From contig JACPEZ010000010.1 in NCBI GenBank assembly GCA_016183225.1, positions 1 through 30,031 of the forward strand: a DNA stretch of 30,031 nt, given 5' to 3'. Each line of letters begins with the position of its first letter. Position 1 is the stretch's first letter. The notes beneath the pieces were generated by a model. That model was not told the DNA's origin. It searched no databases and saw only the letters and a list, made by a program, of their open reading frames with translations. A program made the position numbers and the translations under genes. Shown in pieces: positions 15,472 to 21,656 of this stretch. The stretch comes from Candidatus Daviesbacteria bacterium. GTDB lineage: Bacteria > Patescibacteriota > Microgenomatia > Daviesbacterales > UBA10151.

Positions 15472-15475
15472 TAGA
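15404..15475 (+). other. Alternative Leu/Ile/Val-rich reading frame of leader 2
   Basis: From TTG 15404 the +1 frame encodes 23 residues with seven Leu, two Ile and two Val (core LALLILVVLGAITLGG) and stops at TAG 15473-15475, four bases after the stop of the ATG frame. It could be reached by a weak TTG start, by a +1 shift near the CCC at 15420-15422, or be a mere relic or assembly error. Confidence 0.4.
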
Positions 15476-15528
15476 TTTTTATCTAAAAAAAGAAAGGAAA
15501 TCAGACCTCCCAAACGGGAGGTTTTTTT
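15455..15528 (+). promoter_or_regulatory. Attenuator of the small-protein unit
   Basis: The antiterminator TTGGGAGGTCT (15455-15465) is perfectly complementary over 11 bases to AGACCTCCCAA (15503-15513), the 5' side of the terminator. A protector CCTCC (15421-15425) can hide GGAGG (15458-15462). The spacer with AGATTTTTATCT and the following A-rich stretch is nearly identical to that of the leuA attenuator. Confidence 0.8.
15505..15528 (+). terminator. Intrinsic terminator of leader 2
   Basis: ACCTCCC (15505-15511), loop AAAC, GGGAGGT (15516-15522), then a run of seven T that directly abuts the ATG at 15529. The GGGAGG arm is positioned as Shine-Dalgarno of the following gene. Confidence 0.85.
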
Positions 15529-15708
15529 ATGGAAGAAAAAAAGCAACCAATGAACTTTTGTCAAGAACCAAGTAAATCTTATCTGAAGATGCTTGAAGAA
15601 TGTGGGGATGACCCCAGGTCAGTTGCGGGCCATCATGCAATGAAAAAAGCAGGTCCGTTAGCAGAAAGAGGGTGGCATCCCGACTGGGAGGCTCGAGATC
15701 AAAGATAA
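15529..15708 (+). CDS. Small protein of unknown function (59 aa), attenuator-controlled
   Basis: Starts at ATG 15529 directly after the terminator T-run, with GGGAGG 7 nt upstream as ribosome site. The protein is hydrophilic, with two Cys (residues 11 and 25), a His-His pair and two Trp near the C-terminus (GWHPDWEARDQR). No membrane segment and no recognised family. It is transcribed only when leader 2 allows read-through, which suggests a link to amino-acid supply. Its short length and lack of homology known to me prevent a function call. Confidence 0.6.
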   Translation: MEEKKQPMNFCQEPSKSYLKMLEECGDDPRSVAGHHAMKKAGPLAERGWHPDWEARDQR

Positions 15709-15724
15709 GGAAGGAAAATAAATC

Positions 15725-15937
15725 ATGGCAATGACAGAAAGACGACCGGAAAATACCATTCATATAATTTTTGGCAATGGCAATCAGCATATGCCAGATT
15801 TCCCCGGTGTAGATCCAGAAGAATGGATATATAACGGTGATACGCGGAGTTATGAGCCAAGATATCCTGACCAAGATGGATTTCATTCTAATGGGGTAAA
15901 TGGCGCCGGCTCGAATCTTGACGCGGAGCAGAAATGA
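15725..15937 (+). CDS. Small acidic protein of unknown function (70 aa)
   Basis: ATG 15725 is preceded by a clear Shine-Dalgarno (GGAAGGA, 15709-15715). It is the second gene of the unit and probably shares the attenuated transcript. The product is polar and Asp/Asn/Gly-rich, with the segment TIHIIFGNGNQHMPDFPG and a Tyr/Trp-rich middle (EEWIYNGDTRSYEPRYPDQDG); it looks poorly structured. No family recognised. Its last codons contain the -35 of the leuA leader promoter. Confidence 0.55.
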   Translation: MAMTERRPENTIHIIFGNGNQHMPDFPGVDPEEWIYNGDTRSYEPRYPDQDGFHSNGVNGAGSNLDAEQK

Positions 15938-15945
15938 GGTATAAT
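15918..15945 (+). promoter_or_regulatory. Promoter of the leuA unit
   Basis: TTGACG (15918-15923), 16-bp spacer, perfect TATAAT (15940-15945), then 6 nt to the leader ATG at 15952. The -35 and spacer lie inside the end of the preceding ORF, whose stop is at 15935-15937. Confidence 0.8.
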
Positions 15946-15951
15946 CAATTT

Positions 15952-16053
15952 ATGTCTAAAACAATAGTTTATTCTTTTAGAAATACCGAAAATTTACTTG
16001 GCCTCCTTTTATTGGCTCTCCTTTTGGGAGCCTTTTTGGGGAGGTCTTTTTAG
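15952..16053 (+). CDS. Leu-rich attenuation leader peptide of leuA
   Basis: A 33-codon ORF from ATG 15952 to TAG 16051-16053. Ten Leu codons lie within codons 15-29 (LLGLLLLALLLGAFL). The DNA uses mixed Leu codons (TTA, CTT, CTC, TTG). It is followed by an intrinsic terminator and a 2-isopropylmalate synthase gene, matching the classical leuABCD attenuation design. No Shine-Dalgarno; the -10 is 6 nt from the ATG, so a leaderless start is expected. It is a paralogue of leader 2 (same length, same MSK start and LGRSF end). Confidence 0.87.
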   Translation: MSKTIVYSFRNTENLLGLLLLALLLGAFLGRSF

Positions 16054-16108
16054 GTAAATTTTTATCTAAAAAAGAAAGGAAATGACCTCGCCAAGGGCGG
16101 GGTTTTTT
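16038..16108 (+). promoter_or_regulatory. Attenuator of leuA
   Basis: The antiterminator GGGGAGGTC (16038-16046) pairs with GACCTCGCC (16084-16092) over 8 of 9 positions. It is located right before the leader stop, so a terminating ribosome would mask it. A protector CCTCC (16002-16006) with GGAGG (16040-16044) is possible, with an internal hairpin GGCTC...GAGCC at about 16014-16032. A ribosome stalled in the Leu run would occupy the protector and favour read-through. Confidence 0.8.
16085..16108 (+). terminator. Intrinsic terminator of the leuA attenuator
   Basis: CCTCGCC (16086-16092), loop AAG, GGCGGGG (16096-16102), one G-U pair, then TTTTTT (16103-16108). It ends 12 nt before the leuA ATG. 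Confidence 0.85.
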
Positions 16109-16109
16109 A

Positions 16110-16124
16110 ATGGGAAAAATATGA
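16110..16124 (+). other. Four-codon mini-ORF overlapping the leuA start
   Basis: ATG 16110 opens MGKI and stops at TGA 16122-16124, overlapping the leuA ATG (16121) as ATGA. With the G-rich terminator arm as ribosome site it could load ribosomes and pass them to leuA by coupling. It may equally be chance. Confidence 0.3.
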
Positions 16125-17332
16125 TTGAACAACAAAACGGCAGAGTTTATATATTTGATACTACTTTACGGGACGGGGAGCAAACCCCCGGAGTATTTTT
16201 GGCACCGGATGAAAAATTGGTGATAGCCCGACAGTTAGCCCGACTGCGAGTGGATGTAATCGAAGCAGGCATGCCTGTAACTTCTCCCCATGCATTCAGA
16301 GCGGTTGAAATGATTGCCCGCAGTGTCCGAGGAGTAGAGATAGCTGCTTTATCAAGAGCTCTTATTCCAGATGTAGACACTACCTGGGAAGCTATAAAAG
16401 GAGCTGACGATCCCAGAATACATGTTTTTATCTCAAGTTCTGATATTCATTTAATGCATCAGTTGGAAAAGGATCGCCAGCAGGTGATGGAAATGGCAGT
16501 TTCGGCAGTTAAACGCGCAAGGTCGCATACCCCAAATGTGGAATTTTCTCCCATGGATGCCACTCGCACTGACCGTCCGTTTCTATACGCACTATTGGAA
16601 GGAGTTATCCAAGCCGGCGCCACAGTAGTTAATATTCCGGATACAGTTGGCTATGCGCTTCTCTGGGAATTTGAAGAATTAGTCAAGGATATATTAATTA
16701 ATGTGCCTAACATTGACAGAGCCATAATCAGCGTACATTGCCATAATGACCAGGGGGATGCCAAATCAAACTCTATGATGGCGGTGCATGGAGGCGCAAG
16801 ACAGGTTGAGGTATGCGTTAACGGAATCGGTGAACGGGCCGGCAATGCTTCTTTAGAACAAGTTGCTATTTCTTTTATGAATCGTCCGGATCTATTAGGA
16901 GATGATCAAATTGGAATTGATTTTTCCCAAATTAAACCGACAAGCGAACTCGTAAGTGAACTCACCTGCATACCGGTACATCGTCTTGCTCCTGCCGTTG
17001 GCACTAATGTCTTCCGACATGGATCAGGTATTCACCAACATGGAGTATTAAAGTTACGAGAAACATATGAAATCATGGATCCAGAAAGACTGGGTTGGTC
17101 CAAACATGATGTTAATTCACATCGATTTGTATTTTCACCAACTATGGGTAAAGCGGGTTTTTATCACATAGTAACCACCCGCTATCCGGAGCTAACACAA
17201 AGCGATATAGGTGTTGCTTTTCAAAGGTTTCGAGAAATAGATTGGACCGGCAAAGACGCGTCAAATCCGGATATAGCAGATGAACAATTATCTGGAATAA
17301 TAGAAGGTTTATGCTTGAAGGGAGGTGAATAA
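16121..17332 (+). CDS. leuA: 2-Isopropylmalate synthase, short form
   Basis: Condenses acetyl-CoA with 2-ketoisovalerate, the first step of leucine synthesis. Barrel motifs: FDTTLRDGEQ (12-21), metal-binding HCHND (206-210), NGIGERAGN (234-242) and HGSGIHQHG (300-308). The 403 residues end after the linker subdomains. The roughly 110-residue C-terminal Leu-binding regulatory domain of normal LeuA (over 500 aa) is missing, so allosteric inhibition by leucine is probably absent. The usual EDA motif in the barrel reads MDA (residues 145-147). Homocitrate or related synthases share this size, but the Leu-rich leader argues for LeuA. Start: ATG 16121, since the longer open frame runs back through the terminator. 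Confidence 0.85.
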   Translation: MIEQQNGRVYIFDTTLRDGEQTPGVFLAPDEKLVIARQLARLRVDVIEAGMPVTSPHAFRAVEMIARSVRGVEIAALSRALIPDVDTTWEAIKGADDPRIHVFISSSDIHLMHQLEKDRQQVMEMAVSAVKRARSHTPNVEFSPMDATRTDRPFLYALLEGVIQAGATVVNIPDTVGYALLWEFEELVKDILINVPNIDRAIISVHCHNDQGDAKSNSMMAVHGGARQVEVCVNGIGERAGNASLEQVAISFMNRPDLLGDDQIGIDFSQIKPTSELVSELTCIPVHRLAPAVGTNVFRHGSGIHQHGVLKLRETYEIMDPERLGWSKHDVNSHRFVFSPTMGKAGFYHIVTTRYPELTQSDIGVAFQRFREIDWTGKDASNPDIADEQLSGIIEGLCLKGGE

Positions 17333-17333
17333 A

Positions 17334-17510
17334 ATGACAAAAGAAAATAGAGAAGCTTCCGATACACTACCAACTGTCGGTGATATGAGGAAGGAATTTA
17401 GAGCTGAATGGGCATGGTTCAATCGGATGGAACTAAATCCTTTTGAAGGATATAATGGGGATCCTACTCTAGGAACTGGACCAGAATCTACAGATACGGG
17501 TAATCCATAA
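17334..17510 (+). CDS. Small protein of unknown function (58 aa) behind leuA
   Basis: ATG 17334 follows the leuA stop by one base; the Shine-Dalgarno GGAGGTG (17321-17327) overlaps the end of leuA. The product is polar, with a Trp-containing helix (RKEFRAEWAWFNRMELN) and a Gly/Asp/Pro-rich tail. No family recognised. It is presumably co-transcribed with leuA and so under leucine attenuation. It resembles the 15725 product only in being short, polar and rich in Gly/Asn/Asp/Pro. Confidence 0.55.
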   Translation: MTKENREASDTLPTVGDMRKEFRAEWAWFNRMELNPFEGYNGDPTLGTGPESTDTGNP

Positions 17511-17518
17511 GCTTTTTT

Positions 17519-17547
17519 TTGACAAAGTTTGGGGAATGTGTTAAGAT
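17519..17547 (+). promoter_or_regulatory. Promoter of the cimA unit
   Basis: Perfect TTGACA (17519-17524), 17-bp spacer, TAAGAT (17542-17547) with extended TG at 17539-17540, then 7 nt to the leader ATG at 17555. Confidence 0.75.
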
Positions 17548-17554
17548 AAAAATA

Positions 17555-17626
17555 ATGTCAAAGCAAAGGGCGCAAATTATTATAGAAATTATTATTGCCT
17601 CACCAAAGGGAGGTCTTTTGCGGTAG
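17555..17626 (+). CDS. Ile-rich attenuation leader peptide of cimA
   Basis: A 23-codon ORF from ATG 17555 to TAG 17624-17626 with the core AQIIIEIIIASPKGG. Six Ile codons (five ATT, one ATA) fall within seven positions (8-10, 12-14). It precedes an intrinsic terminator and citramalate synthase, the committed enzyme of the threonine-independent isoleucine route, so the codon theme matches the pathway. No Shine-Dalgarno; the -10 lies 7 nt before the ATG. Confidence 0.87.
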   Translation: MSKQRAQIIIEIIIASPKGGLLR

Positions 17627-17678
17627 TTTTTTAAAAAATCTACGCAAACTGTGACCTCGCCAAAGGCGGGGTTTTTTT
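17598..17678 (+). promoter_or_regulatory. Attenuator of cimA
   Basis: Protector CCTC (17598-17601) with GAGG (17610-17613). Antiterminator GGGAGGTC (17608-17615) with GACCTCGC (17653-17660), 7 of 8 pairs, with the same G-G mismatch as in the leuA attenuator. The Ile run ends just before the protector, where a stalled ribosome would disrupt it. Confidence 0.78.
17654..17678 (+). terminator. Intrinsic terminator of the cimA attenuator
   Basis: CCTCGCC (17655-17661), loop AAA, GGCGGGG (17665-17671), then seven T (17672-17678) running straight into the cimA ATG at 17679. Confidence 0.85.
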
Positions 17679-19214
17679 ATGAAAAATACAAAGATAATTC
17701 CTTACGACACAACTCTTCGCGACGGTGCCCAGGATCCGCGCGCCCGATTATCTGTCGCCAAAAAATTGGCCATTGCCAAGCGGCTTGATAAATGGGGTAT
17801 GCCTTATATTGAAGGCGGCTGGCCGGGAGCAAACGAGATTGACACGGAATTTTTTCAAGAGGCAAAAGGGTTGTTTCAACATAGTCAACTGGTTGCATTC
17901 GGCATGACAGCAAGAATTGGAGTTAAACCTGAAAATGACGCCGGTCTAAATATGCTTTTAAAAAGCGAAACAAAAGTTGTTACTTTAGTAGGCAAAACAT
18001 GGCTGCAAAATGTCAAGCTGACGCTGCGAACTGAAGGCTTGCCAAACCTGGAAACTATCCGGAAAAGCATAGAATTTCTGACTAAAGAAGGCCGCGAGGT
18101 TTTCTTTGACGCCGAACACTGGTTTGACGGATTTAGCCAAGACCCGCAATATGCCATGGCAGCGTTGGAAGCGGCCAAGGAAAGCGGCGCCGCAGCGCTT
18201 GCTTTATGCGACACCAGAGGAAGTTGTACTCCGGAATTTATATATAGAGCAACAAGATTTGCTAAAAAAAGATTCCCGGACATGCAATTTGGCATTCATG
18301 CGCATAACGACGGCGGATTGGCAGTTATCAACAGTGTTTGGGCTGTCAAAGCCGGAGTAACACAGGTGCAAGGAACAATCAACGGGGTCGGCGAGAGAAC
18401 CGGTAATGTTGACTTGTGCGTGGTCCTGCCAACAGCAGAATTTAAATACGGCCTAAAAAGCGGTCTTGATATGCAACAAGTCTTTGATGTTGCTCACTTT
18501 GTTGCCAAGCAAAACGAAATACCTGTTCCGGCCAACAATCCATATACCGGCAAAAATGCTTTCCGTCACAAAGCAGGCTTGCATGCTGCAGGTCAACAAA
18601 GAGACCCTGAATCCTACCAGCATATTGACCCGAATTTAGTTGGGAATACTATTTCTTTTGTGCAATCCGAACAAGGAGGAAGCACAAATGTAGAGATTAT
18701 GGCTAAAAAACACGGGTTTGATTTAAGCAGAAACAATCCCGCGTTTACCCGACTGGTGGAAGAGATGAAAAAATTGAAAGTATTGGGAGATGCGCAGGAA
18801 TTTTTACTTTTGCATAAATTTTTAGGTTCAGAAGTGGAACCATTTGACGTGCTAGTGGGAAGCCGCGTGACAGATACTCGCGGACAACCGCCGGAAGCAT
18901 ATGTCAAGGTTAGGGTGAATGGTAGCATACATGAAGAAACAGCCTTTGGCGACGGCCCGATTAATGCTTTTGATCTTGGCCTTAAAGCAGCCCTGTTGCA
19001 GAAATATCCGCAGGTAAAGGATATCCTTGTTGACGATTATACAGTCAGCCTTCCCCAGACAGGAGGCGGATCAGCAGCCGAAGTTGAAGTTTATGTCCGG
19101 TTGAAAGCTGGTGGCACAACTTGGACTTCAAGAGTGCGCGGAACCGACCAGCAAAGAACCGGAGAAGACGCGCTTATTCAAGGTTATAAATACTACCTGC
19201 TTAAACAAATTTAA
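17679..19214 (+). CDS. cimA: Citramalate synthase (isoleucine biosynthesis)
   Basis: Condenses pyruvate with acetyl-CoA to (R)-citramalate, giving 2-ketobutyrate for isoleucine without threonine deaminase. 511 residues, full length for this DRE-TIM family member. PYDTTLRDGAQDP (8-20), EGGWPGANEID, EHWFDGF, CDTRGSCTPE, HAHNDGGLAV and NGVGERTGN identify the citramalate-type synthase (EHFFDG-like motif) rather than LeuA. HKAGLHAAG follows. The C-terminal roughly 130 residues (VLVGSRVTDTRGQ to the end) form the LeuA-dimer regulatory domain, so Ile feedback is likely. It is preceded directly by the Ile attenuator. Confidence 0.92.
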   Translation: MKNTKIIPYDTTLRDGAQDPRARLSVAKKLAIAKRLDKWGMPYIEGGWPGANEIDTEFFQEAKGLFQHSQLVAFGMTARIGVKPENDAGLNMLLKSETKVVTLVGKTWLQNVKLTLRTEGLPNLETIRKSIEFLTKEGREVFFDAEHWFDGFSQDPQYAMAALEAAKESGAAALALCDTRGSCTPEFIYRATRFAKKRFPDMQFGIHAHNDGGLAVINSVWAVKAGVTQVQGTINGVGERTGNVDLCVVLPTAEFKYGLKSGLDMQQVFDVAHFVAKQNEIPVPANNPYTGKNAFRHKAGLHAAGQQRDPESYQHIDPNLVGNTISFVQSEQGGSTNVEIMAKKHGFDLSRNNPAFTRLVEEMKKLKVLGDAQEFLLLHKFLGSEVEPFDVLVGSRVTDTRGQPPEAYVKVRVNGSIHEETAFGDGPINAFDLGLKAALLQKYPQVKDILVDDYTVSLPQTGGGSAAEVEVYVRLKAGGTTWTSRVRGTDQQRTGEDALIQGYKYYLLKQI

Positions 19215-19220
19215 TATCTT

Positions 19221-19883
19221 TTATTTTTCCACTACTTTCATGCCTATTTTTTTGGCCTTTTCTTTAAAAAAATCCTGCAAATCTTTCAAATTAAGAGGTA
19301 CAAGCATTTTAGGCATTTTATCAAAACTGGAAACTTTCAAAAAATGAGCAGCTATCCAGACAAAATCAAGTTCTATTCTAAATTTTTTCCTGACAAAATA
19401 GAATAAGTCCCAAAATGTGAATTTTTGCAGCAAAAAGTAGAGATCGACAAAATCTTTAATCTCGGATCTTTGCGTAACAGTCATTAATTTATTTGCTCCG
19501 ATATCCTCCAGACTATCAACCCTTACTCCCTGAATTTTCTTGCCACGGGTTAATCTCTTAAAAGGATCGTACACGAAATCAAGCTTAATAACCAATCTAT
19601 CCTTTTTTTTCAATTCAAATATAACCATTCGATCTCTTTTAGTCATTCTGGCTGTTGTCCCTAACAAACCGGAGATTTTATTGATAAATTGGATTATTTG
19701 ATCATTATCAAATTCTTCTTCGCTAAAAAAATCTAAATCTTCCGATTCGCGGTGGCGAAAATAAACAGCGCTTAACGCAGTTCCACCGGTAAAGTAAAAT
19801 TTTTTCTTTAGTTTTGTATCTTTAGAAAATTCGTTAAAAACTTTCTTTTGAACAGTGGTAAAAAACAACGTTATTTTCCCCAT
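19221..19883 (-). CDS. AbiEii-like nucleotidyltransferase (toxin family)
   Basis: 220 residues of the AbiEii/AbiGii nucleotidyltransferase superfamily: FTGGTALSAVYFRHRESEDLDFF holds the GG-T and DLD (residues 49-51) metal-binding motif, and KLDFVYDPF plus DIGANKLMTVTQRSEIKDFVDLYFL are family patterns. Known members inactivate tRNA or other targets by nucleotide transfer in toxin-antitoxin or phage-abortive systems; here the role is inferred. It overlaps the upstream 66-residue gene by 13 bp, as toxin-antitoxin pairs often do, and converges on cimA with a 6-bp gap. Confidence 0.8.
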   Translation of the reverse strand: MGKITLFFTTVQKKVFNEFSKDTKLKKKFYFTGGTALSAVYFRHRESEDLDFFSEEEFDNDQIIQFINKISGLLGTTARMTKRDRMVIFELKKKDRLVIKLDFVYDPFKRLTRGKKIQGVRVDSLEDIGANKLMTVTQRSEIKDFVDLYFLLQKFTFWDLFYFVRKKFRIELDFVWIAAHFLKVSSFDKMPKMLVPLNLKDLQDFFKEKAKKIGMKVVEK

Positions 19884-20071
19884 ATTAACAGTTTAAATAA
19901 CCTTCTCCGGTCAGGATCTATATCAAGTTCTTTCCAGTTTTTTTTTACTTCCGAAAGCTTAATTTTCTCCTTACCTGAAACCCCGTAATTAATTTGTCGC
20001 TCCAGAATGAGCAATCTGCCCTGTTTGCTCTTCTTTAATTCTTTAATATCATAATCCCAAATAAGTGGCAT
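19871..20071 (-). CDS. Small partner of the AbiEii-like gene (possible antitoxin)
   Basis: 66 residues, basic: MPLIWDYDIKELKKSKQG, then ERQINYGVS, and ending DPDRRRLFKLLIWGK. It is much shorter than AbiEi antitoxins, so it is not one of them by size. Its position and 13-bp overlap with the nucleotidyltransferase gene suggest a functional pair. A TAAAAT with extended TG lies 7 nt before the ATG and overlaps the recJ stop, so it may have its own leaderless transcript. Confidence 0.6.
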   Translation of the reverse strand: MPLIWDYDIKELKKSKQGRLLILERQINYGVSGKEKIKLSEVKKNWKELDIDPDRRRLFKLLIWGK

Positions 20072-20076
20072 ATAAC

Positions 20077-21639
20077 TTATTTTACCACAATATCCTTAAT
20101 TTTTAATTGTAATTTTTCAGAACCATTATAGTGATCAATTTCCGGGGTATAGGCCAAATCCACTGTTTGACCATTACTTAACATATTAACCAGCTCCCCC
20201 ATGCCAAAAGCAATGGCATCGATGCCGTCAATTTTAAATTTTAAATGTTTCCCCTGTCCAACTGTTCTAATATCAGAAATCTGCAGAGAGTATGTTGCAA
20301 AAACAGGTCTGGGGTTGCCAAAACCAAATGGTTCAAATTTTTGCAGATCTGCCACTAATTTTTTAGTAATTTCTTCTATCTCAACTTCCGCATCAATTTC
20401 CAAAACTTTTTCTGTTTCCGGCAAATCTATTACATGAGCTTGCAAGCGTTTCTTAAAAACTTCAATGTGTTTGCTTAAAATAGAAAACCCGGCCGCTCCG
20501 GGGTGCCCCCCCACATCAATTAAAATATCCTGATGTTCTCTGATTACTTCTACAATATTTACTCCATTTACAGATCTTGCAGATCCTTTAGAAATTTCCT
20601 CACCCAGATAAATTGCAACTACCGGACGGTTAAACTCATCACTAATTCTTCCTGCCACCAAACCTATTATTCCCTGATTCCAATTTTTATTTATTAAAAC
20701 ATGAATATTATTTTTTTTATCAACCTGCATTCTTGCTTCATCCAAAGCATCCATTGTCTGTTTTTGTCTTTCTAAATTGGTATCTGATAAAAGTTTTGAC
20801 AGCCTTTTGGCTTTTGCAGGATCTTTGGTGCAAAGTAAACGCAGAGAATCTATGGCATGTTCAAGCCTGCCCATGGCATTTAATCTTGGTCCTAAAATAT
20901 GGCCGATTTCATAAGAACCAATACTGCCTAAAGTAATACCCGACTCATCAATCAGCGATTGCAATCCCAAATTACCGGTATTATTCAGTATTTTCAAACC
21001 CTCAAAAACAAAAGCTCTGTTTAAGTTAAGAAGCGGCATCAAATCGCAAACAGTGGCAATGGCCACAAATTGCAAAAGATCTTTGGCCAAACCGTTTTTG
21101 ATCAAATCACGGACCAAACACCAGGCCACTGCTGCCCCGCACATTTTGACGGAATGAACTATTTCATATGCATCGGGTTTTTGTTTACCGGGCAGATGAT
21201 GATCGGTAATTATTAAGTCCAAACCAATTTCTTTGGCAAATTTTGCCTGATGGTTGGCCACAATACCGTTATCAACAGTAATAACAACCGATGCTCCCGA
21301 ATCCCTGGCAAATTCCAACCCTGATTTTGACAGACCATATCCTTCTTTTTCCCGATGAGGAATGTAAGGCAAAACTTTGGCTCCCAGAGAGGTTAAAGCT
21401 TTATACAAAATGGCGCAGCCGCAAATCCCGTCCACATCATAATCCCCATAAACAATAATCAATTCATTATTTTTAGTAGCTTTTAGAATTCTTTTTTGTG
21501 CCTTTGTGATGCCGGATATTTTCAAATCATAATCTTCAATTTTAGGATTAAAAAAATCTTCTTTATTTTTTATCCCCCTATTGATTAATAATTGCTCAAG
21601 GAGAGTCTCTCTTTTTTTAGGTAGTATCTTCCATTTCAT
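20077..21639 (-). CDS. recJ: Single-stranded-DNA exonuclease RecJ
   Basis: A DHH-family 5'-3' exonuclease of recombination and mismatch repair. 520 residues, slightly short. DHH motifs: VYGDYDVDGICG near residue 60, VVITVDNG, ITDHHLPGK, and later GPRLNAMGRL. The DHHA1 part carries VDVGGHPGAAGFS, followed by a C-terminal OB-fold-like region ending in LKIKDIVVK. The ATG at 21639 gives the normal MKWKILPK-like N-terminus. It is divergent from cca (17 bp between the ATGs). Confidence 0.93.
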   Translation of the reverse strand: MKWKILPKKRETLLEQLLINRGIKNKEDFFNPKIEDYDLKISGITKAQKRILKATKNNELIIVYGDYDVDGICGCAILYKALTSLGAKVLPYIPHREKEGYGLSKSGLEFARDSGASVVITVDNGIVANHQAKFAKEIGLDLIITDHHLPGKQKPDAYEIVHSVKMCGAAVAWCLVRDLIKNGLAKDLLQFVAIATVCDLMPLLNLNRAFVFEGLKILNNTGNLGLQSLIDESGITLGSIGSYEIGHILGPRLNAMGRLEHAIDSLRLLCTKDPAKAKRLSKLLSDTNLERQKQTMDALDEARMQVDKKNNIHVLINKNWNQGIIGLVAGRISDEFNRPVVAIYLGEEISKGSARSVNGVNIVEVIREHQDILIDVGGHPGAAGFSILSKHIEVFKKRLQAHVIDLPETEKVLEIDAEVEIEEITKKLVADLQKFEPFGFGNPRPVFATYSLQISDIRTVGQGKHLKFKIDGIDAIAFGMGELVNMLSNGQTVDLAYTPEIDHYNGSEKLQLKIKDIVVK

Positions 21640-21644
21640 TAGGG

Positions 21645-21650
21645 TAAAAT
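21645..21650 (+). promoter_or_regulatory. cca: -10 box of cca, leaderless spacing
   Basis: TAAAAT ending 6 nt before the cca ATG at 21657. No convincing -35 at 16-18 bp. It is included because the 6-nt spacing is the same as at the other leaderless starts. Confidence 0.4.
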
Positions 21651-21656
21651 TACATC

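Noticed and set aside
15404..15475. Calling the TTG-started ILV frame the main leader of the small-protein unit
   Set aside because: It has no clear ribosome site and TTG is a weak start; the ATG frame is collinear with the leuA leader. Kept as an alternative only.
16082..16120. Extension of leuA to 16082
   Set aside because: It covers the intrinsic terminator; the normal LeuA start region begins at ATG 16121.
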